Shown: positions 8,427 through 18,050 of the stretch, piece after piece | Layout: each line of letters opens with the position of its first letter | How positions within the stretch are numbered: the first letter of the stretch is position 1 | Assembly (NCBI RefSeq): GCF_002849605.1 | Contig: NZ_NPIB01000006.1 | Location: forward strand, 114,566-178,565 | From: Photobacterium carnosum | GTDB taxonomy: Bacteria; Pseudomonadota; Gammaproteobacteria; Enterobacterales; Vibrionaceae | Reading direction: 5' to 3' | DNA length: 64,000 nt | Notes under the pieces: generated by a model | The model's database searches: none | The model's input: the letters and a program-made list of their open reading frames with translations, nothing else | Told to the model about the DNA's origin: nothing | Made by a program: the position numbers and the translations under genes

Positions 8427-10886
8427 TTATATACCTCGCTTCCAACCTAAAGTACGCATTAGATCGGCAAATACACCGGCGGCAGTCACTTCAGTACCCG
8501 CGCCATAACCACGTAGCACTAAAGGAATCGGTTGGTAGTAACGGCTGTAAAACGCTAATGCATTTTCACCATCTTTAATTTTAAACATCGGATCATCAGG
8601 ATTCACAGCTACAATCTTGACGTTACACTTACCATGATCAATCTCACCCACATAACGTAATACTTTATCTTCTTTTGCGGCAGTCGCAGCCAGTTCAGAG
8701 AAATACGTATCCGCTTCGGGTAAACGAGCCATAAATTCATCAACAGAACCCGAAGCATCAAAACCTGGTGGTAATGCTTGTTCTACCACTACATCGTCAA
8801 GCTCTAATTCTAATCCGGCTTCACGAGCTAAAATCAGTAGCTTACGCGCAACATCCATACCAGAAAGATCATCTCGCGCATCAGGCTCAGTAAAGCCATT
8901 ATTACGCGCTACCGTGGTCGCTTCACTGAAACTCATGCCATCATCTAGCTTACCGAAAATATAAGATAAAGAGCCAGATAAAATCCCCGAGAAACGCATT
9001 AACTCATCACCCGCAGCCAGCAAGTTTTGCAGATTTTCAATCACCGGCAAACCTGCACCAACCGTGGTGTCATACATAAACTTACGATGACCCACTCGCG
9101 CAGCTTGACGCAATTGTTGGTAGTACGCCATGCTGGCAGTATTGGCTTTTTTATTCGGTGTAATAACGTGGAAACCCGTCGCTAGATAATCAGCATATTG
9201 CTCAGCAATGGTTTGATCAGACGTACAATCAATAATAACCGGATTAATAATATGGTTATGGCGCACTAACTCAACCATGCGTTGTAATTGCAATGGCTCA
9301 TTAATCGCCCCCATCAAATCACGCCAGCTATCCAATACAAAACCATTACTGTTAAGTAATAACCCTTTACTGTTCGCCACACCACAGACACGGATCACAA
9401 TCCCTTTTTGAGCTAATTTTTGTTGCTGGCGGTGGATTTGGTCAATCAATTCACCCCCGACGCCACCAACACCAACAACAAACACATCTAACGTATGTTG
9501 ACTATTGAATAAATTCTCATGACAGGCTTTAACCGCTTCTGATACTTTATTTTGAGGAATAACCGCAGAAATAGCGCGTTCAGAAGAACCTTGTGCAATC
9601 GCTACAATATTGACATCGACTTCCGCTAATGCCGTAAAGAATCGCGATGCCACACCGTGTGACGTTCGCATACCATCACCGACTAACGTTACAATCGATA
9701 AATCATCACTGAACTCAACCGGTTCTAATAAACCTTCTTTTAATTCAAGTTCAAAACTGGCAATTAACGCTTTTTTTGCCACAATCTTATCGGCCGTTTC
9801 AATACAAAAACTAATGCTATATTCAGATGAGGATTGCGTAATCAGAACGACGGACACACCAGCCGTCGACATCGCACCAAACACACGCGCAGCCATGCCA
9901 ACCATGCCTTTCATTCCCGGACCGGAAACGTTAACCATGGTCAAATCTTTTAAAGTAGTAATGCCTTTAATATCGAGCTGATCTTCACCCGTATCTTGAC
10001 CAATGAGCGTGCCAGCACCTTGAGGGTTAAAACTGTTTTTAATTAAACACGGAATTTGAAATTGAGCGATCGGAGCAATGGTTTTGGGATGTAATACTGA
10101 CGCGCCAAAATAAGAGAGCTCCATAGCTTCTTGATAGCTTAATGATTTCAATAAGCGAGCATCAGGCACTAAACGCGGATCACAGCTATAAACACCATCA
10201 ACATCAGTCCAAATTTCACAACAATCGGCCCGTAAACAAGCCGCTAACACTGCCGCTGAATAGTCAGAACCATTACGACCTAAAGTCACTAACTCACCTT
10301 GAGCGTTACCCGCAGTAAAGCCCGGCATAATACAAACGTGACCAGTGGGTAGTGGGTTATTAAGAAAATGCTGTGTTGAAACTTCAATATCAACATGCGC
10401 TTCAAGGTAATCACCGTCAGCATGTAAATACTGTATCGGATCAATCAAACTTGCCGCCTGACCTTTAGCTTCTAATAATGATTTCATTGTTGCAATCGAT
10501 AACCGCTCACCTTTACTGATCACTTTGGCGTACACGTTATCAGGGCATAACCCTAACAGTCTAATTCCATGAACATATTGCTGTAATTGCTCAATAGTCG
10601 TTGCTAATTTAGCCATTAATAATGGTTGTTCAAAAGCAGGTTCAAGTGCTTTAAGCCCATTAAAAAGATCATTAAAAACGGTTTCTAATGTCACTATTTG
10701 CTGAGTAGCAATGCCTGAAGTTACCGCACTTTCAATCACAGCAACCAAATTATTAGTAACCTTACCTGGTGCTGATAGCACCACCGCAACTTCACCTTGT
10801 TTGGCATTACTGGCAATAATATCTGCTGCTCTTAAAAATCGCTCTGCATCTGCTAGTGACGATCCGCCAAATTTAAATACTCGCAT
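8427..10886 (-). CDS. thrA: Bifunctional aspartokinase I / homoserine dehydrogenase I
   Basis: Catalyses the first (aspartate phosphorylation) and third (aspartate semialdehyde reduction) steps of threonine synthesis. The 819-residue fusion has an aspartokinase domain from [17 protein letters not shown] to about residue 300, two ACT-type regulatory segments (roughly 315-460, including [13 protein letters not shown]), and a homoserine dehydrogenase domain from about 465 with the NAD(P)-binding [15 protein letters not shown] and [12 protein letters not shown]. Family knowledge predicts allosteric inhibition by threonine. GGGAG/AGGGA precedes the ATG. It is the first structural gene after thrL. 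Confidence 0.97.
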   Translation of the reverse strand: MRVFKFGGSSLADAERFLRAADIIASNAKQGEVAVVLSAPGKVTNNLVAVIESAVTSGIATQQIVTLETVFNDLFNGLKALEPAFEQPLLMAKLATTIEQLQQYVHGIRLLGLCPDNVYAKVISKGERLSIATMKSLLEAKGQAASLIDPIQYLHADGDYLEAHVDIEVSTQHFLNNPLPTGHVCIMPGFTAGNAQGELVTLGRNGSDYSAAVLAACLRADCCEIWTDVDGVYSCDPRLVPDARLLKSLSYQEAMELSYFGASVLHPKTIAPIAQFQIPCLIKNSFNPQGAGTLIGQDTGEDQLDIKGITTLKDLTMVNVSGPGMKGMVGMAARVFGAMSTAGVSVVLITQSSSEYSISFCIETADKIVAKKALIASFELELKEGLLEPVEFSDDLSIVTLVGDGMRTSHGVASRFFTALAEVDVNIVAIAQGSSERAISAVIPQNKVSEAVKACHENLFNSQHTLDVFVVGVGGVGGELIDQIHRQQQKLAQKGIVIRVCGVANSKGLLLNSNGFVLDSWRDLMGAINEPLQLQRMVELVRHNHIINPVIIDCTSDQTIAEQYADYLATGFHVITPNKKANTASMAYYQQLRQAARVGHRKFMYDTTVGAGLPVIENLQNLLAAGDELMRFSGILSGSLSYIFGKLDDGMSFSEATTVARNNGFTEPDARDDLSGMDVARKLLILAREAGLELELDDVVVEQALPPGFDASGSVDEFMARLPEADTYFSELAATAAKEDKVLRYVGEIDHGKCNVKIVAVNPDDPMFKIKDGENALAFYSRYYQPIPLVLRGYGAGTEVTAAGVFADLMRTLGWKRGI

Positions 10887-10959
10887 TCCCTACTCCCGAG
10901 TGACTATCCTGAACTACTTGCCTACCGACAAATATTACTCAATTGATGAATTTAAATTT

Positions 10960-10992
10960 AAAAAAAACCCGCAGCTCTTTATGAGTTGCGGG
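10960..10992 (-). terminator. thr operon attenuator terminator
   Basis: On the minus strand, CCCGCAACTC and GAGCTGCGGG form a stem with one A-C mismatch and a 5-nt loop, followed by eight T residues. It lies between thrL and thrA and should end transcription when the leader peptide is fully translated. Confidence 0.88.
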
Positions 10993-11022
10993 CTTGTTGT
11001 AATTCTGCGCATATCAGCCCGC
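10988..11022 (-). promoter_or_regulatory. Candidate thr antiterminator stem
   Basis: GCGGGC at the last two sense codons of thrL (11017-11022) is exactly complementary to GCCCGC (10988-10993), which is also part of the terminator stem. The two structures exclude each other: a ribosome at the leader stop codon would cover the first arm and allow termination, while one stalled at Thr/Ile codons would free it. Confidence 0.7.
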
Positions 11023-11091
11023 ACCAACACCGGTAATGTTAATGGTCATAATCGTGGTTGTGATGCTAGTGATACGGGATAGATTTACCAT
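11014..11091 (-). CDS. thrL: thr operon leader peptide
   Basis: A 25-codon leader (28 if the ATG at 11100 is used) just upstream of the attenuator. Its core SITTTIMTINITGVGAG is dominated by Thr and Ile, the amino acids that control the enterobacterial thr operon, and it ends GAG like E. coli thrL. An AAAGAG region lies upstream; its spacing (about 11 nt) fits the ATG at 11091 better than the one at 11100 (2 nt). The role is to sense charged tRNA-Thr and tRNA-Ile by ribosome stalling. The gene is too short for usual gene finders. Confidence 0.85.
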   Translation of the reverse strand: MVNLSRITSITTTIMTINITGVGAG

Positions 11092-11316
11092 TATTGTCAT
11101 TTCTCTTTACATGCTGTTACCTTACGATTGCATGAATAACAACATAGAGTCAATAAAGTTTTTACAATTATCACATAAAAATTACGTTATCGCATTCTGC
11201 TATCTTAAGCCTTTTAATGCTCAAAAAAACAACAATAATATTTGCAGTCCACTACAGAGCGTTGCATAGTAAATAAATAACGAACCATAATATTGTCATC
11301 ATTTAAGGATAAACTG

Positions 11317-13047
11317 ATGAGTGCAGCCATGGAGTCACTAATAGCACATACTATTTTACAAGGCTCTGACGCCATGTTTGGCCGCTTTCTTGACGTAACA
11401 GCCGAAGCGCAACAACGTTTTGAACACCAACAATGGTCACAAGTACACCAAGCATTAAAAACCCGCATCAGTTTTTATGATCATCATGTTGAGTTAGTCA
11501 CTAACCAAATTCAAATCATGCTTGGTGGCCAATATGCTAATCAGATTTGTTTAACCGCCGTAAAACAGGCTTATCAGAATTTATTGGTTGATTATCCTCG
11601 TTATGATATTGCTGAAAGTTTTTTTAATTCGGTCTATTGCCGTATCTTTAAACACCGTAATATCAACCGCGATAATATCTTTGTTCATAGCTCACAACAG
11701 CACCGCATTCCAACTTACCCAAGCACATTAACCCGTCATTATCGTGTCCAAACAACAGTAGCGGCAATGATAGAAAGAATGCTTGATGATCAACCGTTTA
11801 CACTTAATTGGAATGATAAGCAGCGTGATATTCAATTATTGGTTACCCACTTAGCAGCAGAACTAGGTGATAAGCTTGATCAACAATTAACCTTAGAGCA
11901 AATTCGCGAACCTTTTTATCGTAATAAAGCCGCTTATCTGGTTGGAAAACTGACTTTTGCAAACGGTGAGTCATTGCCTTTAGTGCTCCCCATACTCAAT
12001 CATAAGGGACAGTTATTACTGGATGCGGGTATCTGTAACGTTAATGATGTCAGTGTTATTTTTGGCTTCGCCCGTTCTTATTTTATGGTTTATAGTCCCG
12101 CACCTGCTGCCTTAGTGCGATTTTTAGCCCAACTTCTACCCAATAAAAATTTAGCCGAACTCTATACGGCAATTGGCTGCCAAAAGCATGGAAAAACAGA
12201 ATTTTATCGCCAATTTTTAGATCATTTAGCACACTCAGACGACCAGTTTATTATCGCACCGGGCATCAAAGGCATGGTGATGTCAGTCTTCACTCTGCCT
12301 TCTTATGATTTTGTATTTAAAATAATTAAAGATAAATTTGCACCACAAAAAGACATTAGCCCTCACGTTGTTAAACAAAAATATCAACTGGTAAAAGAGC
12401 ATGATCGCGTCGGCAGAATGGCGGACACGCAAGAATACCGTCATTTCAGTTTTCCTCGCCACCGATTTAGCGACGAATTAATTCATGAGTTATTAACCAT
12501 TGCCCCATCAATTGTTACGGTCACCGATGATGATGTGATTATTGAACACCTTTATATGGAACGGCGGATGATCCCGTTCAATATTTATATTGAAACTGCT
12601 AATGATGCAGATTTACGTTACGCGGTAAATGAATATGGCAACGCGATTAAACAATTAGCCGCCGCCAATATATTTCCAGGAGATATGCTATTTAAGAACT
12701 TTGGGGTTACCCGTCATAAACGCGTAGTGTTTTACGATTATGATGAAATTACTTATATGAGTGAAATGAATTTTCGAAAGATTCCTGTAGCGCGTTATCC
12801 TGAAGATGAAATGGCAGCTGAACCTTGGTATAGCGTTGGGATTAATGATGTTTTCCCAGAAGAGTTCCGTACTTTTTTATTGATCAATCCTAAAGTAAAA
12901 ACATTGTTTAATGAATTACATCAAGATTTGTTTGAAGCCAGTTATTGGCAGCATTTACAAAATAATATAAGCCAAGAATTGTATCCTGATGTTTTTCCTT
13001 ATCATGCTCGTCATCGGCTCCATATTAATATCAACAAACCACAATGA
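11317..13047 (+). CDS. aceK: Isocitrate dehydrogenase kinase/phosphatase AceK
   Basis: Bifunctional enzyme that phosphorylates and dephosphorylates isocitrate dehydrogenase to divert carbon into the glyoxylate shunt. The 576-residue product matches the family in length. It contains the nucleotide-binding loop [21 protein letters not shown], the [15 protein letters not shown] segment, and the kinase-like [23 protein letters not shown]. The frame is open to a TTG at 11293, but AAGGA seven bases before the ATG at 11317 marks the start. Unlike the E. coli aceBAK operon, no aceA or aceB is adjacent; it stands alone between thrL and a small exported protein. Confidence 0.95.
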   Translation: MSAAMESLIAHTILQGSDAMFGRFLDVTAEAQQRFEHQQWSQVHQALKTRISFYDHHVELVTNQIQIMLGGQYANQICLTAVKQAYQNLLVDYPRYDIAESFFNSVYCRIFKHRNINRDNIFVHSSQQHRIPTYPSTLTRHYRVQTTVAAMIERMLDDQPFTLNWNDKQRDIQLLVTHLAAELGDKLDQQLTLEQIREPFYRNKAAYLVGKLTFANGESLPLVLPILNHKGQLLLDAGICNVNDVSVIFGFARSYFMVYSPAPAALVRFLAQLLPNKNLAELYTAIGCQKHGKTEFYRQFLDHLAHSDDQFIIAPGIKGMVMSVFTLPSYDFVFKIIKDKFAPQKDISPHVVKQKYQLVKEHDRVGRMADTQEYRHFSFPRHRFSDELIHELLTIAPSIVTVTDDDVIIEHLYMERRMIPFNIYIETANDADLRYAVNEYGNAIKQLAAANIFPGDMLFKNFGVTRHKRVVFYDYDEITYMSEMNFRKIPVARYPEDEMAAEPWYSVGINDVFPEEFRTFLLINPKVKTLFNELHQDLFEASYWQHLQNNISQELYPDVFPYHARHRLHININKPQ

Positions 13048-13199
13048 TAATGAACAATTGTTATATAAGACGATATTACGCCTAAGTTGTGGCAACGCTC
13101 ATACAATAGCTACCTAATGAATATTTATTACTTATAACACTTACTCTCAACGTAATATGACCTATGATTTAGAATAATGTCGATGTGATGGGAGTGAGC

Positions 13200-13673
13200 A
13201 TGATTAAATATTACATAAGTATTGTGGGATTACTTATCGTGTTCAACATGCCAACAGCATCAGCAGCCGCAACAATAGAAACCAACCTAACTTATAATGG
13301 GGGTGAAAAACTCACATCTGGGTGGTTTTTATCATCACAATCACGCCAACAACGTTTTGATGTATGGCAAATAGACAGCGGCTACGCTTATTCAGTCACA
13401 GACAATACGCAACTGTATGTCAGCACCCATTTAACCACCAGTACCAACGCTCAACCAGCATCAAGTGGATTAACATCTGGGATTAAATACTCTGTATCAT
13501 CACGCATCAGTATTAATAGCGCGATCACATCAGACACCGTTAATAATCACACCTCATTAGGGCTAGAACTGAGTAGCCAATATGATGTATCACAAAAAGT
13601 AAATGTCAGGGCAACCGTTGATTATGCTGAACTTGAAAAAATCATTGAGCTAGGCTTAGGGTTCAGTTTTTAA
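13200..13673 (+). CDS. Small exported beta-rich protein, possible outer-membrane barrel
   Basis: Not recognised as a named family. The 157-residue product has a clear signal peptide (MIKYYISIVGLLIVFNMPTASA, cleavage near residue 22). The rest is rich in Thr, Ser, Tyr and alternating hydrophobic residues (LYVSTHLTTSTN, RISINSAITSDTV), ending LGLGFSF. A terminal Phe after alternating residues resembles the C-terminal strand recognised by the BAM machinery, so a small outer-membrane barrel is a reasonable inference. A GGGAG site 5 bp before the ATG at 13200 supports this start over upstream GTG/ATG codons. Its last 18 bases overlap the convergent rraA-family gene. Confidence 0.65.
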   Translation: MIKYYISIVGLLIVFNMPTASAAATIETNLTYNGGEKLTSGWFLSSQSRQQRFDVWQIDSGYAYSVTDNTQLYVSTHLTTSTNAQPASSGLTSGIKYSVSSRISINSAITSDTVNNHTSLGLELSSQYDVSQKVNVRATVDYAELEKIIELGLGFSF

Positions 13674-14159
13674 TACGCTCAAATCTAGCGCTTTACTTGC
13701 CAAAATAATCCCATTTAAATCAGCATAAATATAATCATTTGGATAAATTGGAGTATCTGCAATATTTAATACAACATTATTTTCACCCATCTGACGCTTA
13801 TCTGTTTTAATTGGGCATGCCGCAAGAGCTTTAATACCTAATGGTAATTGTGCCAATATCTCAACATCTCTAATAGCACCATGCACAATAATTCCTTGCC
13901 AATTGTTTTTGATGGCTAATAACGCTAATTGATCACCAAATAACGCTCGGCGACAACTACCATGACCATCAATAAACAATACCTTACCACTACCGTCGAT
14001 TGATAATAAATCACGCACTAAACTGTTATCTTCAAAACAGCGTAATGTCACTATTTGCCCCCAAAATGGCGAATTACAACCATAATCACGTAATGTTAAC
14101 GGTAGCAAACGAATATCTTGCGCATAGTAGTCGCATAAATCTGGTAATAAATCCTTCAT
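13656..14159 (-). CDS. RraA family protein (RNase E inhibitor-like / aldolase-fold)
   Basis: The 167-residue product resembles E. coli RraA along its length: LCDYYAQDIRLL, FWGQIVTLRCFEDNSL, DGHGSCRRALFGDQLALLA and YADLNGIILA. RraA inhibits RNase E; related proteins are 4-hydroxy-4-methyl-2-oxoglutarate aldolases. Here the segment is GAIRDVEIL, so an Arg-Asp pair occupies the place where I recall Arg-Gln in E. coli RraA. That pair is part of the aldolase metal site, so enzymatic activity cannot be excluded. AGGAGAAG precedes the ATG at 14159; the upstream in-frame extension has no such site. Vibrionaceae carry more than one RraA paralogue, and which this is cannot be told here. Confidence 0.8.
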   Translation of the reverse strand: MKDLLPDLCDYYAQDIRLLPLTLRDYGCNSPFWGQIVTLRCFEDNSLVRDLLSIDGSGKVLFIDGHGSCRRALFGDQLALLAIKNNWQGIIVHGAIRDVEILAQLPLGIKALAACPIKTDKRQMGENNVVLNIADTPIYPNDYIYADLNGIILASKALDLSVLKTEP

Positions 14160-14475
14160 TAATCTTCTCCTATCACGGTAAAACAAACAAAAACATGTAA
14201 AACTGACCGTATTTCTTAACAATGACCACAATATTAATTTATGAGATATTTTTTACTGGTATCTATCAACCATAATGAGTGCCAACCCTAATTGATACTG
14301 TTACAATATTTAGAGAAAGATGAACTATATGTTGTGTTTTTTATTATCATTAAGCTTAAATATTAGTCAATGGTATTGAGTTTTGTATATTATGATTACT
14401 ATCATGACACTTTTTATCTACTTAAAGATAAAAGTTAACTAAACTCTGAAATATAACAACTGTTCCTCTCGCTGT

Positions 14476-14489
14476 TTGATATAAATCAA
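14476..14489 (+). promoter_or_regulatory. Perfect FNR box upstream of arcA
   Basis: TTGATataaATCAA matches the FNR consensus at all ten defined positions, about 280 bp upstream of the arcA start. A weak -10 (TCAAAT, 14511-14516) lies at the right distance for class II activation, implying a start near 14523 and a leader of roughly 245 nt. E. coli arcA is also anaerobically activated by FNR. Confidence 0.75.
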
Positions 14490-14586
14490 CAAATATATAA
14501 ATAATCAACATCAAATAAGCTCTCCACATTGTTAGCGAGCTGTTAAGTGAATACAATTGTTACATTATCAGGGAGATTGTAGCCAG

Positions 14587-14631
14587 CACCCCAAGCTTTA
14601 TGGGGGATTTCAACATCTAATGCATGTTGAA
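14587..14631 (+). other. Two adjacent hairpins in the arcA leader
   Basis: CCCCA...TGGGG (14589-14605) and a perfect 8-bp inverted repeat TTCAACAT / ATGTTGAA with a 7-nt loop (14609-14631) sit in the predicted arcA 5' UTR. Neither is followed by a T-run, so they are not terminators. The rest of 14160-14769 is AT-rich and shows nothing else I can name. Confidence 0.4.
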
Positions 14632-14769
14632 TGAAAGGATGGTGTACCACATAGGTTGTAACAATAAAGTGTTTATTTAAAACATTTTGCCTATATGTGA
14701 ATTTTTTTTATAGAATTTAACTATTCTGTGATTAACCAGATTTAGTTTCTGATATTAGGTACTGCCAAA

Positions 14770-15489
14770 ATGCAAACCCCTCACATTCTGATTGTAGAAG
14801 ACGAGCACGTAACACGTAACACTCTAAAAAGTATTTTTGAAGCAGAGGGTTACACTGTATTCGAAGCAAATGATGGCGCAGAAATGCATCAGATGCTTTC
14901 TGAAAACCCTGTGCATCTCGTTATTATGGATATTAATCTTCCAGGAAAGAACGGTCTTCTACTTGCGCGAGAACTTCGCGAACAAGGCGATATGGCATTA
15001 ATGTTCTTAACTGGTCGTGATAACGAAGTTGATAAAATTTTAGGCCTTGAAATTGGTGCTGATGATTACATCACAAAACCATTCAACCCGCGTGAATTAA
15101 CAATTCGTGCTCGTAACCTATTAACTCGCGCAATGAACCAAGGTCTTCCAGCTGAAGACAAAAAATTGGTTGAACGTTACGAGTTCAATGGTTGGTCATT
15201 AGAAATCAACAGCCGTTCTTTAGTAAGCCCAAGCGGTGAACAATTCAAATTACCTCGTTCAGAGTTCCGTGCTCTACTGCACTTCTGTGAAAACCCAGGT
15301 AAGATTCAAACACGCGCTGATTTACTAAAGAAAATGACGGGTCGTGAACTAAAACCACATGATCGTACTGTTGATGTGACTATTCGTCGCATCCGCAAAC
15401 ACTTTGAATCAGTAGCTGATACTCCAGAGATTATCGCAACTATTCACGGTGAAGGTTACCGCTTTTGTGGCGATTTAGGCGAAGAGTAA
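14770..15489 (+). CDS. arcA: Two-component response regulator ArcA
   Basis: Aerobic respiration control regulator: an OmpR-type response regulator that represses TCA and respiratory genes when phosphorylated by ArcB. The 239-residue protein has a receiver domain with the acidic pair ED at 10-11 (LIVEDEHV), the phosphoacceptor Asp in [12 protein letters not shown] (about residue 54) and Lys in YITKPFNP, then a winged-helix domain ending [16 protein letters not shown] and HGEGYRF. Length and sequence are close to E. coli ArcA. It is convergent with arcB, with a shared terminator only about 60 bp away; in E. coli the two genes are far apart. Confidence 0.98.
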   Translation: MQTPHILIVEDEHVTRNTLKSIFEAEGYTVFEANDGAEMHQMLSENPVHLVIMDINLPGKNGLLLARELREQGDMALMFLTGRDNEVDKILGLEIGADDYITKPFNPRELTIRARNLLTRAMNQGLPAEDKKLVERYEFNGWSLEINSRSLVSPSGEQFKLPRSEFRALLHFCENPGKIQTRADLLKKMTGRELKPHDRTVDVTIRRIRKHFESVADTPEIIATIHGEGYRFCGDLGEE

Positions 15490-15516
15490 TCTCTTTACTA
15501 ATCAAAGAGTTAAATA

Positions 15517-15543
15517 AAAAGGCGACCATGGTCGCCTTTTTTA
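15517..15543. terminator. Bidirectional terminator between arcA and arcB
   Basis: AAAAGGCGAC / GTCGCCTTTT stem with a CATG loop and flanking A- and T-runs. It serves both convergent genes. Confidence 0.9.
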
Positions 15544-15550
15544 TTGCTCG

Positions 15551-17908
15551 TTACTGCTGATTTAGCCATGTTTTGAGTACATTAATGTCATCTTGATAGC
15601 TATATTTAATCTCATCAACCCAATCATTAATATTCTCCCACCATGCAGGTAACTCTGGTGATTGTGCTTTCTGAGCTATTTGCTGAATATGTTTCAGACC
15701 GATAGAGCCCGCAGCACCTTTGATCTTGTGCGCTTCAAATTTAATCCCATCTTGATCTTTTGCTGTCATATTTGAATCTAAAATCGCAAGGTAATCTGGC
15801 ATCATTTTCTCAAACATTGCAATACTGGTATATACCGGCTCAGTACCAACGATTTCAACATATGAGGTTAACATTTCTAAATCTAATAATGTGTCAATCA
15901 CACTGCTATGAGTCATATTACTATTATCAATAACATCTAAATCTGTTGCTTGAATTTCATGGCTACAACTTAATACAAGATTTTCAATAACATTAGTAAT
16001 GGCTTTAACACTCAACGGTTTATTCAATACTTCATCCATGCCTTTAGCAAGATACTCCGTTTTATCGTTAACAACATTAGCCGTTAATGCTACTAATGCA
16101 GGTAGATCTTGATACTGTTGACGTAATTTTTGAGCAACATCAAATCCTGTCATATCAGGTAACTGAATGTCCAATAACACCAAATCATAATCTTCAGGTT
16201 TAAACATCGCTAATGCTTGATCGCCACGCATTGCTACCGTCACCTCATGCCCTAAGCGCTCAAGTAATGATTTAGCCACTACAATATTCAGTTCAATATC
16301 TTCCACCATGAAAATACTTAAGCCTGTCATTTCTGGACGCACATCAGTCACAACATGTTCTTCAATCACCGTTTCAACTAATGGCACCTTAATTTTAACG
16401 GTAAATGTACTACCAGCACCTACTTCAGAGTCGACACTAATCTCGCCGCCCATTAAGTGAACTAATTGCTGTGAAACAGCTAAACCAATCCCAGTACCTA
16501 CCGCATGTAAATTATCGTCACCTTGTTGGACTTGATAATACATTGCAAAAATATTATTAATTTCAGTTTTAGGAATACCAATACCACTATCTTCTACTTC
16601 AAAAATAATATTCGCATCATGATCATGGATTTCACTACTAACAGATAATACAACACCACCTTGTTTAGTAAATTTGGTCGCATTACCAATCAAATTCCAT
16701 AACACTTGTCGTAATCGAGTACTATCAACTTCAATATTTTGTGGAAGTTCAGTCAAACATTCTAAATCAAATCGTAGTCCTTTTTGCTCGGCCATTAATT
16801 GTGAAATATTACCAATGTCTTCAATAAACTCATGAAGATCTAATGGCTGAGGCAACAATTCTAAACGACGACGATCTGATTTATCTAAATCTATAATGTC
16901 ATTAAAAATATTACCTAAAGTAATCGCACTAACATGCACCGTTCTTAAATAACCACGTTGTTCATCGGTTAACTCAGTTTCTAATAACATACGGCTTAGT
17001 CCGACAATGCCATTTAGTGGTGTACGTAGTTCATGGCTAATCGTCGAAATAAAAGCGGTTTTATCACTACTGGCTTTTTCTTGTGCGTCTTCGTATTGCT
17101 TGCGTTCAGTAATATCGCGTCCAAACCCCATCAGACCTAAACGTTTACCATTACGGTCATAAAGAGGCACTTTACGTAATTCAAACAACGCTTTTTTACC
17201 ATTAGGATAATCCAGCCACTGTTCATCTGTCATGGCGGTATTATCATCAAATAATTCTTGGTCTGTTTTGAGAATATGCTTAGCAACCTCTGCCGGATAA
17301 ACATCCCATGGTGTTAGTCCAACTAATTCTTTTTCACTCTTACCGACTAATTCAGCCATCGCACGGTTACAACCTGAAAATTGATTCTTCTCATTACGGT
17401 AGTAAATCAAATCAGGAGAGGCATCTAAAAATGATTTTAATAATGCACTTTTTTCAGCAACAGCCAATTGCGCATTCTCACGTTGATAGACTTCATTTTC
17501 TAAATCTTGCATTGCTTCTTCGCGCGCTTCTTCGGCTTTTTCTCGCTCTTCAATTTCAGAATTTAGCCGCGAAACATTCGCTTGTAACTGTTGATTTAGC
17601 TCCATATCCCGCGCACGCATTTGTTCAAGTTTAGTCACTAATTTAGATAATCGTTGCCGTGAGTCTTCTAATTGATCGACCACTACTGACAGAAAATACA
17701 CCGCCCATGGGGTAATACATAAACCAAACGTAACTGAACGAATAATTTCAACGTCACGCATTGTTCCTTGCAATAAAAGCGTTACGCTAATTTGTACAAC
17801 CAACGCTAACGCAACTAATGCTGCCGCCAATAATAAGCTAAAACGGAAGATGCCTAATTTCACTAATAAATCGACATAAAATTGGGCTAAAATTTTGACT
17901 TGCTTCAT
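15551..17908 (-). CDS. arcB: Aerobic respiration control sensor kinase ArcB
   Basis: Tripartite membrane sensor kinase that phosphorylates ArcA when the quinone pool is reduced. The 785-residue protein has two membrane segments (about 22-47 and 57-77), a coiled coil with leucine-zipper-like heptads to about 150, a PAS domain (about 155-270), a HisKA domain with His292 in ISHELRTPLN, an ATPase domain (DSGIGIP, GTGIGLAVS), a receiver with Asp580 in LVLLDIQLPDMTG, and an HPt domain with His727 in EAHKIKGAAGS. The PAS Cys180 is present, but the position of E. coli Cys241 is Leu (GKKALFELRK). The start is the ATG at 17908, not the TTG before it. Confidence 0.97.
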   Translation of the reverse strand: MKQVKILAQFYVDLLVKLGIFRFSLLLAAALVALALVVQISVTLLLQGTMRDVEIIRSVTFGLCITPWAVYFLSVVVDQLEDSRQRLSKLVTKLEQMRARDMELNQQLQANVSRLNSEIEEREKAEEAREEAMQDLENEVYQRENAQLAVAEKSALLKSFLDASPDLIYYRNEKNQFSGCNRAMAELVGKSEKELVGLTPWDVYPAEVAKHILKTDQELFDDNTAMTDEQWLDYPNGKKALFELRKVPLYDRNGKRLGLMGFGRDITERKQYEDAQEKASSDKTAFISTISHELRTPLNGIVGLSRMLLETELTDEQRGYLRTVHVSAITLGNIFNDIIDLDKSDRRRLELLPQPLDLHEFIEDIGNISQLMAEQKGLRFDLECLTELPQNIEVDSTRLRQVLWNLIGNATKFTKQGGVVLSVSSEIHDHDANIIFEVEDSGIGIPKTEINNIFAMYYQVQQGDDNLHAVGTGIGLAVSQQLVHLMGGEISVDSEVGAGSTFTVKIKVPLVETVIEEHVVTDVRPEMTGLSIFMVEDIELNIVVAKSLLERLGHEVTVAMRGDQALAMFKPEDYDLVLLDIQLPDMTGFDVAQKLRQQYQDLPALVALTANVVNDKTEYLAKGMDEVLNKPLSVKAITNVIENLVLSCSHEIQATDLDVIDNSNMTHSSVIDTLLDLEMLTSYVEIVGTEPVYTSIAMFEKMMPDYLAILDSNMTAKDQDGIKFEAHKIKGAAGSIGLKHIQQIAQKAQSPELPAWWENINDWVDEIKYSYQDDINVLKTWLNQQ

Positions 17909-18020
17909 CAATGAATACCAATAAAAAGAGCCTCGCCACGATGGCGAATACTATTGTTAATAATAATCGCTCTCGCCGTCAGTACCTAAGCGAAAACAAT
18001 AAAGTTTTATTATGACGCAC

Positions 18021-18047
18021 AAAAAAAGCCTACTTTAAAGTAGGCTT
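18021..18047 (-). terminator. Terminator downstream of yhcC
   Basis: Read on the minus strand, AAGCCTACTT pairs with AAGTAGGCTT and is followed by a T-run. It separates yhcC from arcB, so arcB needs its own promoter in 17909-18020. Confidence 0.85.
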
Positions 18048-18050
18048 CAT

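Noticed and set aside
9610..9981. 123-codon plus-strand frame inside thrA
   Set aside because: Antisense to a well-conserved thrA coding region, no ribosome-binding site, no recognisable product.
10711..11082. 123-codon plus-strand frame over the thr leader
   Set aside because: It runs antisense through thrA and thrL; codon pattern and lack of a start signal mark it as a shadow frame.
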